Of a stretch of DNA of 64,000 bases, positions 1-8,481 are shown in pieces. The stretch covers positions 368,482 through 432,481 of the forward strand of contig CAVSJJ010000001.1 of NCBI GenBank assembly GCA_963728395.1. The letters are read 5' to 3'. Made by a program: the position numbers and the translations under genes. Every line of letters begins with the position of its first letter. Position 1 is the stretch's first letter. This DNA comes from CAVSJJ01 sp963728395 (GTDB lineage Bacteria; Actinomycetota; Actinomycetes; Actinomycetales; Dermatophilaceae). The notes under the pieces were generated by a model, which was not told where the DNA came from, searched no databases, and was given only the letters and a program-made list of their open reading frames with translations.

Positions 1-523
1 TCTCGCCGGGGTGGGCGACGAAGTAGGCGAGCAGGTCGAACTCGCGGGCGGTCAGCGAGGCCTCACGCCCCTCGATGTGGACGGTGTGCGCCCCGACGTC
101 GACCCGCACGTCGCCGGCCTCGAGCACCCGCGGCAGCAGCGCGGTCGATCCGAGCCGCTCGCCGCGGCGCAGCAGCGCCTCGACCCGGCCGACGGCCTCG
201 CGCGGGCTGAACGGCTTGACCAGGTAGTCGTCAGCGCCCAGCTCGAGCCCGAGCAGCCGGTCGTCCTCCTCGCCGCGGGCGCTGAGGACGATCACGGCCG
301 CGTGGTCGTCCTCGGCCCGGCGCCGACGCAGCACCTCCAGGCCCGACATGAGCGGCAGCATGATGTCGAGGACGACGACGTCGGGCCGTCGATCGCGCCA
401 CTGCTGCAGCGCGCTCACCCCGTCGGTCGCGAGCAGCGGCTCGAAGCCGGCCCGGCGTAGGTACGCCGAGAGCACGCTCGACACCGTCGCGTCGTCCTCG
501 ACGACGAGCACCGTGGCCACCAT
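1..523 (-). CDS. OmpR/PhoB-type response regulator, 3' end outside window
   Basis: The reading frame starts at ATG 523-521 and runs off the left edge, leaving about 174 residues. The receiver domain is complete: an acidic pocket near residues 9-11 (LVVEDD), the phosphoacceptor Asp in VVLDIMLP at about residue 53, and the conserved Lys in DYLVKPF at about 102. The start of a winged-helix output domain follows (LTAREFDLL). It should be a DNA-binding transcriptional regulator phosphorylated by a partner kinase that is not in view. It is divergent from the glycosyltransferase at 646 across a 122-bp gap that may hold both promoters. The family is clear; the target is unknown. Confidence 0.9.
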   Translation of the reverse strand, partial: MVATVLVVEDDATVSSVLSAYLRRAGFEPLLATDGVSALQQWRDRRPDVVVLDIMLPLMSGLEVLRRRRAEDDHAAVIVLSARGEEDDRLLGLELGADDYLVKPFSPREAVGRVEALLRRGERLGSTALLPRVLEAGDVRVDVGAHTVHIEGREASLTAREFDLLAYFVAHPGE

Positions 524-645
524 GGGTCGAGGGTATGCCGCGGTCCAGCCCCGGGACCGCCGCGCGAGGACGGGCGCCCGCCTCGTAAGGGTTTCGTCAT
601 CGCGCGGCGCCGTCCTCCCGGCCGGCAGCCGCCTAGCGTCGAAGG

Positions 646-1296
646 ATGGAACGCGTCGACGTCGTGCTGCCGACCCTGGACGAGGAGCAGGCCCTGCCCT
701 GGGTGCTGTCCCGGATGCCCGCATGGGCGAGGGCGGTCGTCGTCGACAACGGGTCGAGCGACTCCTCCGCCGAGATCGCCCGGTCCTTCGGCGCACTCGT
801 CGTCGATGCACCCGAGCGGGGCTACGGCGCGGCCTGCCATGCCGGGCTGCTCGCCGCCGAGGCGCCGCTCGTCGCGTTCGCCGACGCCGACGCGAGCCTC
901 GACCCGGGCTCGCTGGCGGGACTGCTCGCGGCATACGAGGGGGGCGAGCACCTCGTCCTCGGCGCGCGCCGGCCGCGCCCGCGCAACGCCTGGCCGGCCC
1001 ATCTTCGGCTTGCCAACAGGATTCTCGCTCACCGGGTATCGCGCCGGATCGGCACCCGGATCCTCGATGTCGGGCCGATGCGCCTCGCCCCGACCGAGGC
1101 CCTGCGGGCCCTCGACATCACCGACCGCCGCTCCGGCTATCCCGTGGAGACCGTGGTCAGGGCCGCCGACGCGGGGTGGCGGGTGACGTCGGTGCCGGTG
1201 GACTACCTTCCTCGCGAGGGCCGGTCCAAGGTGACGGGGACGTGGCTCGGCGCCGCCCGGGCCGTCCACGACATGAGCAGGGTCCTCGCCTCATGA
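646..1296 (+). CDS. family 2 glycosyltransferase
   Basis: A 216-residue GT-A fold enzyme of the polyprenyl-phosphate sugar transferase or dolichyl-phosphate-mannose-synthase type, without membrane segments. VVLPTLDEE at the N-terminus and VVDNGSSD (about 32-39) form the nucleotide-binding region. FADADASL carries the DxD metal site near residues 80-82. It probably transfers a sugar from a nucleotide donor to a lipid or other acceptor at the inner face of the membrane. Its stop overlaps the next start (ATGA at 1293-1296), so the two are translationally coupled and likely act in one pathway. The acceptor cannot be read from the sequence. Confidence 0.85.
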   Translation: MERVDVVLPTLDEEQALPWVLSRMPAWARAVVVDNGSSDSSAEIARSFGALVVDAPERGYGAACHAGLLAAEAPLVAFADADASLDPGSLAGLLAAYEGGEHLVLGARRPRPRNAWPAHLRLANRILAHRVSRRIGTRILDVGPMRLAPTEALRALDITDRRSGYPVETVVRAADAGWRVTSVPVDYLPREGRSKVTGTWLGAARAVHDMSRVLAS

Positions 1297-2633
1297 GGCG
1301 GCGGCACGCCGGCGCCGCGGTGCTCTCGGGGACGTCGGCTCGACCGGCCGGCGCGGCGGCCACGACCGGGCGTACCGACGTCGACACCGTCCTCGTCATC
1401 GCCAAGTCGCCGCGACCGGGGCGGGTCAAGACCCGCCTCACGCCGCTCTTCTCACCGGACGAGGCTGCGCTGCTCGCCGGCGCCGCGATCCGCGACACGC
1501 TGGCCGCCGCGGCCGGGACCGGGCGCCGCACCGTCGTCGCCTGGGACGGGCCGAGGACCCCCTGGCTGCGGGGCGAGCGCCTCGAGGTCGTGGCGCAGCG
1601 GGGGAACGGCCTCGCGGAACGACTCGAGGCGGCCTTCCGCGACGCCCTCGGCGCCGCCGAGGACCGGCCGACCCTGCTCGTCGGCATGGACACACCCCAG
1701 CTCGCGACGGCGGACCTGCTGCCCGACTGGGACGACGCGGACGCGGTCCTCGGCCCGTCCGAGGACGGCGGATTCTGGGCCGTGGGGGTGCGGCGCTACC
1801 GTCCCGGCCTCTTCGCCGGGGTGCCGATGTCGACCGACCACACCGGTCGCGACCAGCTCGCCCGGCTCCGGGCCCTCGGGCTGCGGATCCGTCTGCTGCC
1901 GATGATGCGGGACATCGACGAGCCCGAGGACGCGGCCGTCGTCGCCGGCATCGCACCCCACACCCGCTTCGCGCGGACCTATGCCCGCATCGTGGGGACG
2001 CCGTGCCACCCCGCGACGCTGTGGGACGGCGCGCTCGGTGGCGTCCCGGTTCGGGCGACCGCGACGGGAGGCGGCACTCCCCCGTCCTTCGACGTCGCGT
2101 CGTGGAGCCGGCTGTCGCCGGTCGACGAGCTCGTCGTGAGCCGGTGCGCCGGGCCGGTCATCGACATCGGGTGCGGCCCCGGACGGTTCGTCGAGGCCCT
2201 GGCGGCACGCGGAGTACCGGCCCTCGGCATCGATGTCTCGCACGCCTCGGTCGGTCAGACGCGGGCGCGAGGTGGCTCCGCCCTGTTACGCGACGTCTTC
2301 CGCACCCTGCCGGCCGAGGGGCGGTGGCGCACCCTCCTGCTCGCCGACGGCAACATCGGCATCGGCGCCGATCCGGTGCTCCTGCTCGGCCGGTGCCGCC
2401 AGCTGCTCAGTCCCGAGGGGGCCGCCGTCGTCGAGGTCGACCCCGACGTGGGCCGGGACGAGCGGACGACCGTGACGCTGCACGGCCCGCTCGGGCGCCG
2501 ATCGTCGCCCGTGCCGTGGGCGCGGGTGGGCTCGGCGGCGCTGACCCGGTATGCCGCGCAGGCCGGCCTGCTGCCCATGGAGGACTGGAACGCAGCCGGC
2601 CGGTCCTTCGTCGTCCTGCGTCCGGCGGCCTGA
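1293..2633 (+). CDS. fused DUF2064 (TIGR04282-like) glycosyltransferase and SAM methyltransferase
   Basis: The frame is open far upstream, but ATG 1293 overlaps the previous stop, giving 446 residues. Residues about 32-230 match the DUF2064/TIGR04282 nucleotidyl- or glycosyl-transferase family: VIAKSPRPGRVKTRL, the GMDTPQL metal-site region at about 131-137, and GPSEDGGFW at about 154-162. Residues about 280-446 are a class I methyltransferase with motif I VIDIGCGPG (289-297) and an acidic motif II region (LGIDVSH). The two activities are usually separate proteins in neighbouring genes. The fusion suggests sugar transfer followed by methylation in one pathway. The arsenosugar label often attached to TIGR04282 is not supported by anything else here. 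Confidence 0.8.
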   Translation: MRRRHAGAAVLSGTSARPAGAAATTGRTDVDTVLVIAKSPRPGRVKTRLTPLFSPDEAALLAGAAIRDTLAAAAGTGRRTVVAWDGPRTPWLRGERLEVVAQRGNGLAERLEAAFRDALGAAEDRPTLLVGMDTPQLATADLLPDWDDADAVLGPSEDGGFWAVGVRRYRPGLFAGVPMSTDHTGRDQLARLRALGLRIRLLPMMRDIDEPEDAAVVAGIAPHTRFARTYARIVGTPCHPATLWDGALGGVPVRATATGGGTPPSFDVASWSRLSPVDELVVSRCAGPVIDIGCGPGRFVEALAARGVPALGIDVSHASVGQTRARGGSALLRDVFRTLPAEGRWRTLLLADGNIGIGADPVLLLGRCRQLLSPEGAAVVEVDPDVGRDERTTVTLHGPLGRRSSPVPWARVGSAALTRYAAQAGLLPMEDWNAAGRSFVVLRPAA

Positions 2634-2689
2634 GCCGGCCCGGGCGAGGCGCATCCCGAAGGCGCGAGCCGGCGCCGTAGGCTGCACGG

Positions 2690-3523
2690 GTGATCGAGCG
2701 CCGGCGAACCCCCGTGGAGCGGGTTCGTCGCTGGTTCGGTGCGCTGGGCTGGCGGTCGTGGACGGCGCTCGGGATCGTCGCCACGGCGTTCCTCGTCACG
2801 GTCGGCATCCGGGTCGCCGAGGCGCCCAGGACCTCCGGCGCGCAACCCGGCATGCAATGGGTGGCCGCGAGCGAGGCCGACCTGGAGTTCCAGGTACCGG
2901 TCGACTGGACGGTCGTCCCCGCCAGCGGCACCGCGGCGTCGGCCTCGGACGCCGTGTGGGCCGCGCTGCGGGACCAGACCGGCGAATCCGCGGACGCCGG
3001 GATCCCGCCGCGGAGCACCATCGAGCTGCTCACCCGCTCCCAGGACCTCAGCTCCATCGAGGCCGTCGGGGTGACCTCGGTGCCTGTGTCCTCGATGCCG
3101 ACGGTCGACCAAGTGGCCGCCGCCCTGAAGCAGGCGGGGGTCGAGCACGACGCGCCGACCGCCGTATCCACCCCGCTCGGTCCGGGCATCACCTGGACGA
3201 CGGTCGCGGACAATCCGGGCGGTCCGGTCACCCCGACGGACGGGTCCGTCACCCCGACGGGCGGTCCGGTCACCCCGACGGGCGGTCCGGTCACCCCGAC
3301 GGACGGGTCCGTCCCCCCGGCGAGCGACACGGCGAGCCCCGGCCCCGGCCCCGGCCCGAGCCCGAGCGGCTTCGGGGCCACGAGCCCGATGACCGCGCAC
3401 TTCCGGCACCTGCTCGTCCCGACCGGCACCGGCGTCGCCGACGTCGCATCGGTGGCCTTCACCCGCGAGCGGATGACGTCCATCTCCGAGCGGGTGCTCG
3501 CAACCCTGCGCCACCCGCTGTGA
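2690..3523 (+). CDS. membrane-anchored protein with Thr/Pro/Gly repeats
   Basis: 277 residues from GTG 2690. A basic N-terminus is followed by one hydrophobic segment at about residues 20-40 and then an extracytoplasmic domain containing FQVPVDWTVVP, as in secreted anchored actinobacterial proteins. Near residues 176-210 there are five heptad repeats of the type GPVTPTD/GSVTPTG, encoded by 21-bp tandem repeats around 3217-3320. A proline/glycine-rich linker precedes a last short domain. I recognise no enzymatic motif. The repeats probably act as a surface spacer and could vary in copy number. Function unknown. Confidence 0.65.
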   Translation: MIERRRTPVERVRRWFGALGWRSWTALGIVATAFLVTVGIRVAEAPRTSGAQPGMQWVAASEADLEFQVPVDWTVVPASGTAASASDAVWAALRDQTGESADAGIPPRSTIELLTRSQDLSSIEAVGVTSVPVSSMPTVDQVAAALKQAGVEHDAPTAVSTPLGPGITWTTVADNPGGPVTPTDGSVTPTGGPVTPTGGPVTPTDGSVPPASDTASPGPGPGPSPSGFGATSPMTAHFRHLLVPTGTGVADVASVAFTRERMTSISERVLATLRHPL

Positions 3524-3600
3524 GAGGTCCGGTTCAGCCCGAGGACCACGCCCGCGGCGGTGCGCCGTGGCGATCCGACGGCTGGCGCGTGACACCGTGA

Positions 3601-4377
3601 TCAGCCGGAGCGAGAGAACTGGGTGGGGTGGCCCAGACCGGTGAAGCCGAGCCGTCGATAGAGGGGGACGCCCGCACCGCTCGCATCCAGGCTGGCCCGG
3701 CTCGCCCCGGACTCGGCTGCCGAGCGAAGGGCCGTCGCGGTCATCGACAGTCCCACTCCCCGGCGACGCCAAGCGGGATCGGTGTTGACGAAGAACACGT
3801 ACCCCTCCGAGAGGAAGGTTCGCGACGCGCTGGTGCCCCGCACGAGGCCGTCGACGTCGACCGCCGCGAAGAGCCTGGGGCCCTTCGGCATCGACCCCAG
3901 GTAGTTGACGAGCGCCTGGGCCGATACCTGTCCGGTCGACGATGCCCGCTCGGCGGTGGCGACGGCATCCGTCAGCGGGATCCCGCCGGGTGGGTCGGCA
4001 CCGGGGCGAGAGACCCTGCGCAGAGTCAGGCCGTCGGGCAGCGGGCGCTCCGGCACGGCGCGAAGGTCAGGGCACACCATCGCCGTGGCCGCCTTCGGCC
4101 TCCACGAGCGGTGCCGGCGGAGGTATTGGGTGCACCGGCTGGCCGCCTCGTAGACCCGGATGGTGCCGCTCGAAGCGTGCGGCACCAGGGCCGAGAGGAC
4201 GCCGAAGGCTCGGTCGTCCAGAACGAGGAGCTCAGCGGGCGACGACCCGTCGGCCGGAACCAGCCCCTGGATGCCGGGCCGGTCCAGGCGTCGACTTCCG
4301 GGGCTCTCATTGGCGGCGCATCGCGCGTCGAACGCCTCGGCATAGGGGTCAGGGGCTTGGTCTGGCACTCGGCCCAT
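3601..4377 (-). CDS. GNAT-family N-acetyltransferase
   Basis: 258 residues from ATG 4377. The C-terminal half carries the GNAT core: VRGTSASRTF (strand 4 region), the acetyl-CoA loop WRRRGVGLSMT (pattern RxxGxG/A), and a closing ASGAGVPLYRRLGF helix-strand typical of the family. The N-terminal ~110 residues are a second, degenerate domain without motifs that I recognise. It likely moves an acetyl group from acetyl-CoA to an amine on a small molecule or protein. It is convergent with the repeat protein at 2690 and stands alone, so the substrate cannot be inferred. Confidence 0.8.
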   Translation of the reverse strand: MGRVPDQAPDPYAEAFDARCAANESPGSRRLDRPGIQGLVPADGSSPAELLVLDDRAFGVLSALVPHASSGTIRVYEAASRCTQYLRRHRSWRPKAATAMVCPDLRAVPERPLPDGLTLRRVSRPGADPPGGIPLTDAVATAERASSTGQVSAQALVNYLGSMPKGPRLFAAVDVDGLVRGTSASRTFLSEGYVFFVNTDPAWRRRGVGLSMTATALRSAAESGASRASLDASGAGVPLYRRLGFTGLGHPTQFSRSG

Positions 4378-4401
4378 CGTAGGTCGCGGTGAGAGCGGGC
4401 T

Positions 4402-4764
4402 TCAGCGGCGCAGCCCGCCCGTCGCGAGCAGGGGCACGGCGAGCAGGACGACCGTGACGACCGCCAGCGCCGCGACCCGAGCGACGGTGGCCGGCCGGCT
4501 CGGCGCGCGTCCGGCGGCGGCGTGGCCCAGGGCCGCCGTCGCCGGGGCGAGCAGGCCGTCATGGACGGCGACCCCGCCGCCCAGCCACACGAGCACCCGC
4601 AGCCACTGCGCGACGGCGACGTCGGCGACGAAGAACCATGCGCCGACGCCGAGCAGGGCGAGACCGGCCGCACCGGCCATCGCCCGGCCGGGGGCGACCC
4701 GTCGCCCCGTCCTCGGCACCGCCTCCGGCGCGGGCCGGTCCTCCCGGATGGGCTCCGCGGACAT
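4402..4764 (-). CDS. small membrane protein coupled to the molybdenum oxidoreductase
   Basis: 120 residues from ATG 4764, whose start overlaps the upstream stop (ATGA). There are two or three predicted membrane segments: AGLALLGVGAWFFVADVAV, a middle segment WLRVLVWLGGGVAVHDGLL, and a C-terminal VAALAVVTVVLLAVPLLA. It has no cysteines or haem-ligand pattern. Its tight coupling behind the sulfite-oxidase-like gene suggests it is a membrane partner or assembly factor of that enzyme. That role is inference from position only. Confidence 0.65.
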   Translation of the reverse strand: MSAEPIREDRPAPEAVPRTGRRVAPGRAMAGAAGLALLGVGAWFFVADVAVAQWLRVLVWLGGGVAVHDGLLAPATAALGHAAAGRAPSRPATVARVAALAVVTVVLLAVPLLATGGLRR

Positions 4765-6017
4765 CACAGCACCTCCAGACGGGCGACCCACTTCGTCTGC
4801 AGCACGCCCGGGCGCGCGGGCGCGATGAGCCGGACGGGGTAGCCGTGGTCCCGGGTGAGGCGATGCCCGTTGAGGGTGAGCGCGAGCAGCGTGTCGGGGT
4901 GCTCGGCGAACCGCCGGGGCAGCACGCTCTCGCGGTAGGCGCCATGTCTCTCGGCCGAGACGACCCGGACATCCCCCCCGACGTCCCGGGTGCGCGCGCC
5001 GGCCGCTTCGTCGCCGGAGACGCCGGCCGCTCCGTCGCCCGAGGCGGCGGCGAGGACGTCTCGCAGCCGGACCCCGCGCCACGTCGCCAAGACGCTCCAC
5101 CCCTCGACGCAGGCGATCGGCAGGCTCACCGTGTGCTGCGGCAGGGCCCGCAGCCGGGCGGCCTCGAGGACGCGCTCCCCCGCCGGGGTCCGGACGGCCA
5201 CCGACCACGTCTCGTCATCGACCGGGTCCAGCGTGGCGGGGATGCCGGCCGCCGCAGCCGTGCGGTTGACCGGCACCCCGAGGGGGCTCGTGCTCGGCCG
5301 CCGGGTGCGCAGGAGCGAGACGCCCTCGAGGGCGCGCACCGACGAGCCGACGGTGAGCAGGACCGCACCGCCGGCGACCCCCAGGGCACCGACGACGAAC
5401 GCCCGACGCCCGTCGGACGCGACGGCCTGGCGGTCCTCACGGGAGAAGGCGTCGCGCACCGCCGGGGTCTTGACGGCGATGTGGACGGCAAGCGCGCCGA
5501 TCGTCACCCACGCGAAGGCCCAGTGCACCCGGGTGAAGCCGAAGCCGAAGACGTACCACTGGGCGACGTTGGCGATCCCGCTCGTCACCATGAGCAGCGA
5601 GCTCGCGACGAGGACGGCGATCGACGCCCGCTCCAGGATCCGCAGGGGCGAGCCGAGGACCGGCCGCTCGAAGAGGCGGGGGTAGGCGGCATACAGCTTG
5701 GCGAGCAGCAGCGGCAGGCTCGCCGTCCCGCTCGCGACGTGCAGTCCCTGCGTCACCCGGTAGCCCCACGCCGGCGAGGTCGGGAGCGGGAGCCAGGCGA
5801 CCGGGTGCTGGTGCAGGTGGCTGACCAGCCCGGTCAGGAAGCAGACCGCGAACGCCGCCCCGAGCCACACCCCGATCCGGGCCACGACGGCGCGGTGGTG
5901 CACCGGGGAGGCGAAGTCCTCCGGACGGGGCACGCGTGGCAGCGAGGGGGCGCCGCGGGAGCGACCGTTGCGGGGCGGCTGGGTCGTGGCGTCGGGATCC
6001 CCACCGAGAGAACGCAT
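4764..6017 (-). CDS. membrane molybdopterin oxidoreductase, sulfite-oxidase fold with N-terminal cytochrome b561-like domain
   Basis: 417 residues. The first ~230 residues hold about five membrane segments (near 45-65, 90-110, 130-155, 165-185, 207-227) with several His that could ligate haem (VHHRAV, GLHVAS, HWAF, AVHIAV). The C-terminal domain from about 250 is the oxidoreductase molybdopterin-binding fold: IACVEGW holds the conserved Mo-ligand Cys at 303, and the final DHGYPVRLIAP...KWVARLEVL is characteristic. It probably oxidises or reduces a small substrate outside the membrane and passes electrons through the haem domain. The substrate is unknown. Ala/Gly-rich residues about 325-345 look like an inserted loop. 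Confidence 0.8.
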   Translation of the reverse strand: MRSLGGDPDATTQPPRNGRSRGAPSLPRVPRPEDFASPVHHRAVVARIGVWLGAAFAVCFLTGLVSHLHQHPVAWLPLPTSPAWGYRVTQGLHVASGTASLPLLLAKLYAAYPRLFERPVLGSPLRILERASIAVLVASSLLMVTSGIANVAQWYVFGFGFTRVHWAFAWVTIGALAVHIAVKTPAVRDAFSREDRQAVASDGRRAFVVGALGVAGGAVLLTVGSSVRALEGVSLLRTRRPSTSPLGVPVNRTAAAAGIPATLDPVDDETWSVAVRTPAGERVLEAARLRALPQHTVSLPIACVEGWSVLATWRGVRLRDVLAAASGDGAAGVSGDEAAGARTRDVGGDVRVVSAERHGAYRESVLPRRFAEHPDTLLALTLNGHRLTRDHGYPVRLIAPARPGVLQTKWVARLEVL

Positions 6018-6202
6018 GTCACCGACGGTAGGCGCGGACCGTGCGCGGCAGGGCTCCCTCGGCCCTTACCGGACGATGACGGCCCACGGCAGGCTGACGC
6101 GTCCGGCGCCGGCGCGGGCGACAGCCTTACGGGACGGTGACGAAGCCCCCGCGGACCGGTCAGCCGGAGTCCTCCCCAGGGTCGATGAGGGACAGTGGTG
6201 CG

Positions 6203-7669
6203 ATGCGTCGGATCGTCCTCGGCACCGCTGCGACCGGTGCGCTCGCCGTGCTGTATGCCGTGGCGGGAGACCTCGACGCGGATCGGGTCCGGCTCACCGC
6301 GCTCACGGTGGCGTGGTGGGCCGCCTTCGTCGTCCTGGCGCTGTGGGCCCTGCGGCGCCCCGCCCCGCGCCTGTCCAGACCGGTCCTCACCGTCGCCGTG
6401 CTCGCCCTCCTCGTCCAGCTTCCCGGGCTGCTCGCGCCGCCTCGGGCGAGCAGCGACGCCTACCGCTACGTCTGGGACGGCCGGGTCCAGCTCTCCGGTA
6501 TCTCGCCGTATCGCTACGCCCCCCTCGATGACCGGCTCGCCCGGCTGCGCGACCCCGTCCTCTTTCCCGGCATCGGCCCCGAGGAGCCGTCCGGCGTCGA
6601 CACCGCCCCGCTCCCCGCGAGCCGCGGCGCGCTGCTGGCCGACACGGGGAACGACCCGCGCACCCGGATCAACCGCCCCGAGGTGCGCACGATCTACCCA
6701 CCGGTCGCGCAGGCCTGGTTCGCCGCCATCGCGGCCGTCACCCCGTGGGCTCTCGGCACGCTGGGACTACAGATCGGCGCCGCCCTCCTCGCCGTCGGCA
6801 TCGCCGCGGCGCTCGCCGCGCTGCTTCGCCGGCGGGGCCGCTCGCCCACCGGAGCCCTGTGGTGGGCCTGGTGCCCCACGGTCGTGGCGGACCTCGGCAA
6901 CGGCGCCCACGTCGACGTCCTCGCCGTCGCCCTGATGCTCGCCGCCGTCGTCGTCGCCGAGCGCGCCCTGCGCCGGCCCGGCGCGGGCGGCATCCGCCCC
7001 TGGGTCGTGGCCGGGGGCCTCGTCGGCCTCGCCGCGGCGGTCAAGCTGACGCCGCTCGCCATCCTCCCGGCGCTCATGCCGTGGCGGGTGCTGCACCGGC
7101 GGGTCGTGCTCGCGCCGCTGGCCGCGGTGGGAACCCTCGCCCTCAGCTACCTCCCCCACGTCCTCGCCGCGGGTCCGCTCGTCCTCGGCTACCTGCCCGG
7201 GTACCTGCGCGAGGAGAACGGCAACAACCGCGCCTCGTCCCTGTCCCTGCTCCTCCCCCGGGACCTCGCGGGCGTCGTCGCGCTCACCGTCCTCGTCGCC
7301 GTGGCGGCAGCCGTGCTGTCGCGCCGCGATCCCGATCCGGCTCTCGGCGCGCTCTGGCTGTTCGGTGCCCTCCTGCTGGCGACGACGCCGGTCTACGGGT
7401 GGTACGCCCTGCCCGTCCTCGCTCTCGCCGTCCTCGTCGACCGGCCGGAGTGGCTCCTCGTCGCCTTCGGCGCGTCGGGGGCCTACGCCGTGGCCTCGAA
7501 CCGACCCGCCCCGGCGCTGGTGTATGCCGGCGTCACCGTGGCGCTCGCCCTGCTCCTGTGGCGCCGCCGCCGGGCCGGCGCCGGCCCGGACGGCGAGACC
7601 GAGCGTCCCGCCGTGCGGCATGCCGTCGGAACGGATGCGGCGCGCGCCGGTCGCCAGTTCAGCGGCTGA
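6203..7669 (+). CDS. GT87-like polyprenyl-phosphate mannosyltransferase, integral membrane
   Basis: 488 residues if started at ATG 6203 (MRRIVLG). ATG 6185 and GTG 6137 are in-frame alternatives. There are about eleven hydrophobic segments. The first large loop carries DAYRYVWDGRVQLSGISPYRYAP, the acidic loop expected of GT-C glycosyltransferases that use polyprenyl-phosphate-mannose. NRPEVRTIYPPVAQ is a second conserved loop. It would add sugars to a lipid-linked or cell-wall glycan on the outer face of the membrane, consistent with the glycosyltransferases at 646 and 1293. The last 11 bp overlap the convergent RDD gene. Confidence 0.75.
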   Translation: MRRIVLGTAATGALAVLYAVAGDLDADRVRLTALTVAWWAAFVVLALWALRRPAPRLSRPVLTVAVLALLVQLPGLLAPPRASSDAYRYVWDGRVQLSGISPYRYAPLDDRLARLRDPVLFPGIGPEEPSGVDTAPLPASRGALLADTGNDPRTRINRPEVRTIYPPVAQAWFAAIAAVTPWALGTLGLQIGAALLAVGIAAALAALLRRRGRSPTGALWWAWCPTVVADLGNGAHVDVLAVALMLAAVVVAERALRRPGAGGIRPWVVAGGLVGLAAAVKLTPLAILPALMPWRVLHRRVVLAPLAAVGTLALSYLPHVLAAGPLVLGYLPGYLREENGNNRASSLSLLLPRDLAGVVALTVLVAVAAAVLSRRDPDPALGALWLFGALLLATTPVYGWYALPVLALAVLVDRPEWLLVAFGASGAYAVASNRPAPALVYAGVTVALALLLWRRRRAGAGPDGETERPAVRHAVGTDAARAGRQFSG

Positions 7670-8417
7670 CAACGACGGTGTCGGCCACCTTGTCGTGGAG
7701 GCACTGCCGCCGAGGGTCCCAGAGCAGCCAGGCGTCGTCGAGGAGCCTGGCGACGCTGGCGAACGTCCCGAGGATCGGCACGAACTGCAGGAGTCCGGTG
7801 CCGATCGTGATGGCCTGGCGACGCAGCGCGTCGGCGAGCGACAGCGGGCCCGGTGCGTCGACGCGACGTACCCGCATCCCGAGGGCGAGCTTGCCCGGTG
7901 TGGCTCCCTTGCCGACGAGGAACGCGGTCTCGTAGACGAGCGAGACCACGAGCCCGATGAGGACGATCGGGAGGAGCACATCGGTCATCTGGTTCTGGAA
8001 GACCCGCAGCTGGTCGTCGAGGGCGGTCGAGTCGCCCTTGGCCGCGACGGAGAGGACCTCGTTCATCCCGTCGACGAGATCGCTCACCCAGGGCCAGGCG
8101 AGGGCGAAGCCGATCACCCCGGTGATGACGTTGTCGAGCAGGCGGGCGATGAGCCGCTGCCACCATCGGGCGAGGGGTGTGCCGTCGGGAGCGACCGGCC
8201 CGGACTGCACCCGCGGGGAGGGCCAGGACGGCGCGTGCTGGACCCGACCGGGCGGGTACGCACGCGCCCGCTCGGCCTCAGGAGTGACCACGACGGGCGG
8301 CTGATGGGCGGTCGGCGACACCTTCGGGGTCGTCCGGTTGGTCCAGAGGATCCCGTCCCAGTAGCGGAGCTGGTCGGGGTCGTTGGGGTCCTCGTACCAC
8401 CCCGAGTGCTGTGCCAT
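7659..8417 (-). CDS. DUF2510-RDD family membrane protein
   Basis: ATG 8417 (MAQHSGWYEDP) is preferred over an upstream frame extension because the DUF2510 motif starts right there: GWYEDPNDPDQLRYWDG, residues 6-22. A proline-rich linker follows, then an RDD domain beginning PLARWWQRLIARLLDN (R..D signature) with three hydrophobic segments and a conserved KGATPGKLALGMRV. 252 residues. RDD proteins are integral membrane proteins, some of them ion antiporters; DUF2510 is a small domain common in Actinobacteria. The precise function is unknown. Confidence 0.8.
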   Translation of the reverse strand: MAQHSGWYEDPNDPDQLRYWDGILWTNRTTPKVSPTAHQPPVVVTPEAERARAYPPGRVQHAPSWPSPRVQSGPVAPDGTPLARWWQRLIARLLDNVITGVIGFALAWPWVSDLVDGMNEVLSVAAKGDSTALDDQLRVFQNQMTDVLLPIVLIGLVVSLVYETAFLVGKGATPGKLALGMRVRRVDAPGPLSLADALRRQAITIGTGLLQFVPILGTFASVARLLDDAWLLWDPRRQCLHDKVADTVVVSR

Positions 8418-8481
8418 GCGCACCACTGTCCCACGCCCGCGGCGGCCCACCACGGCGGGCCGCCGCGCGCCGGACCGTGAG

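Noticed and set aside
3217..3320. 21-bp tandem repeats, considered as a CRISPR or promoter array
   Set aside because: They are contiguous, without spacers, and in frame inside a coding sequence as heptapeptide repeats.
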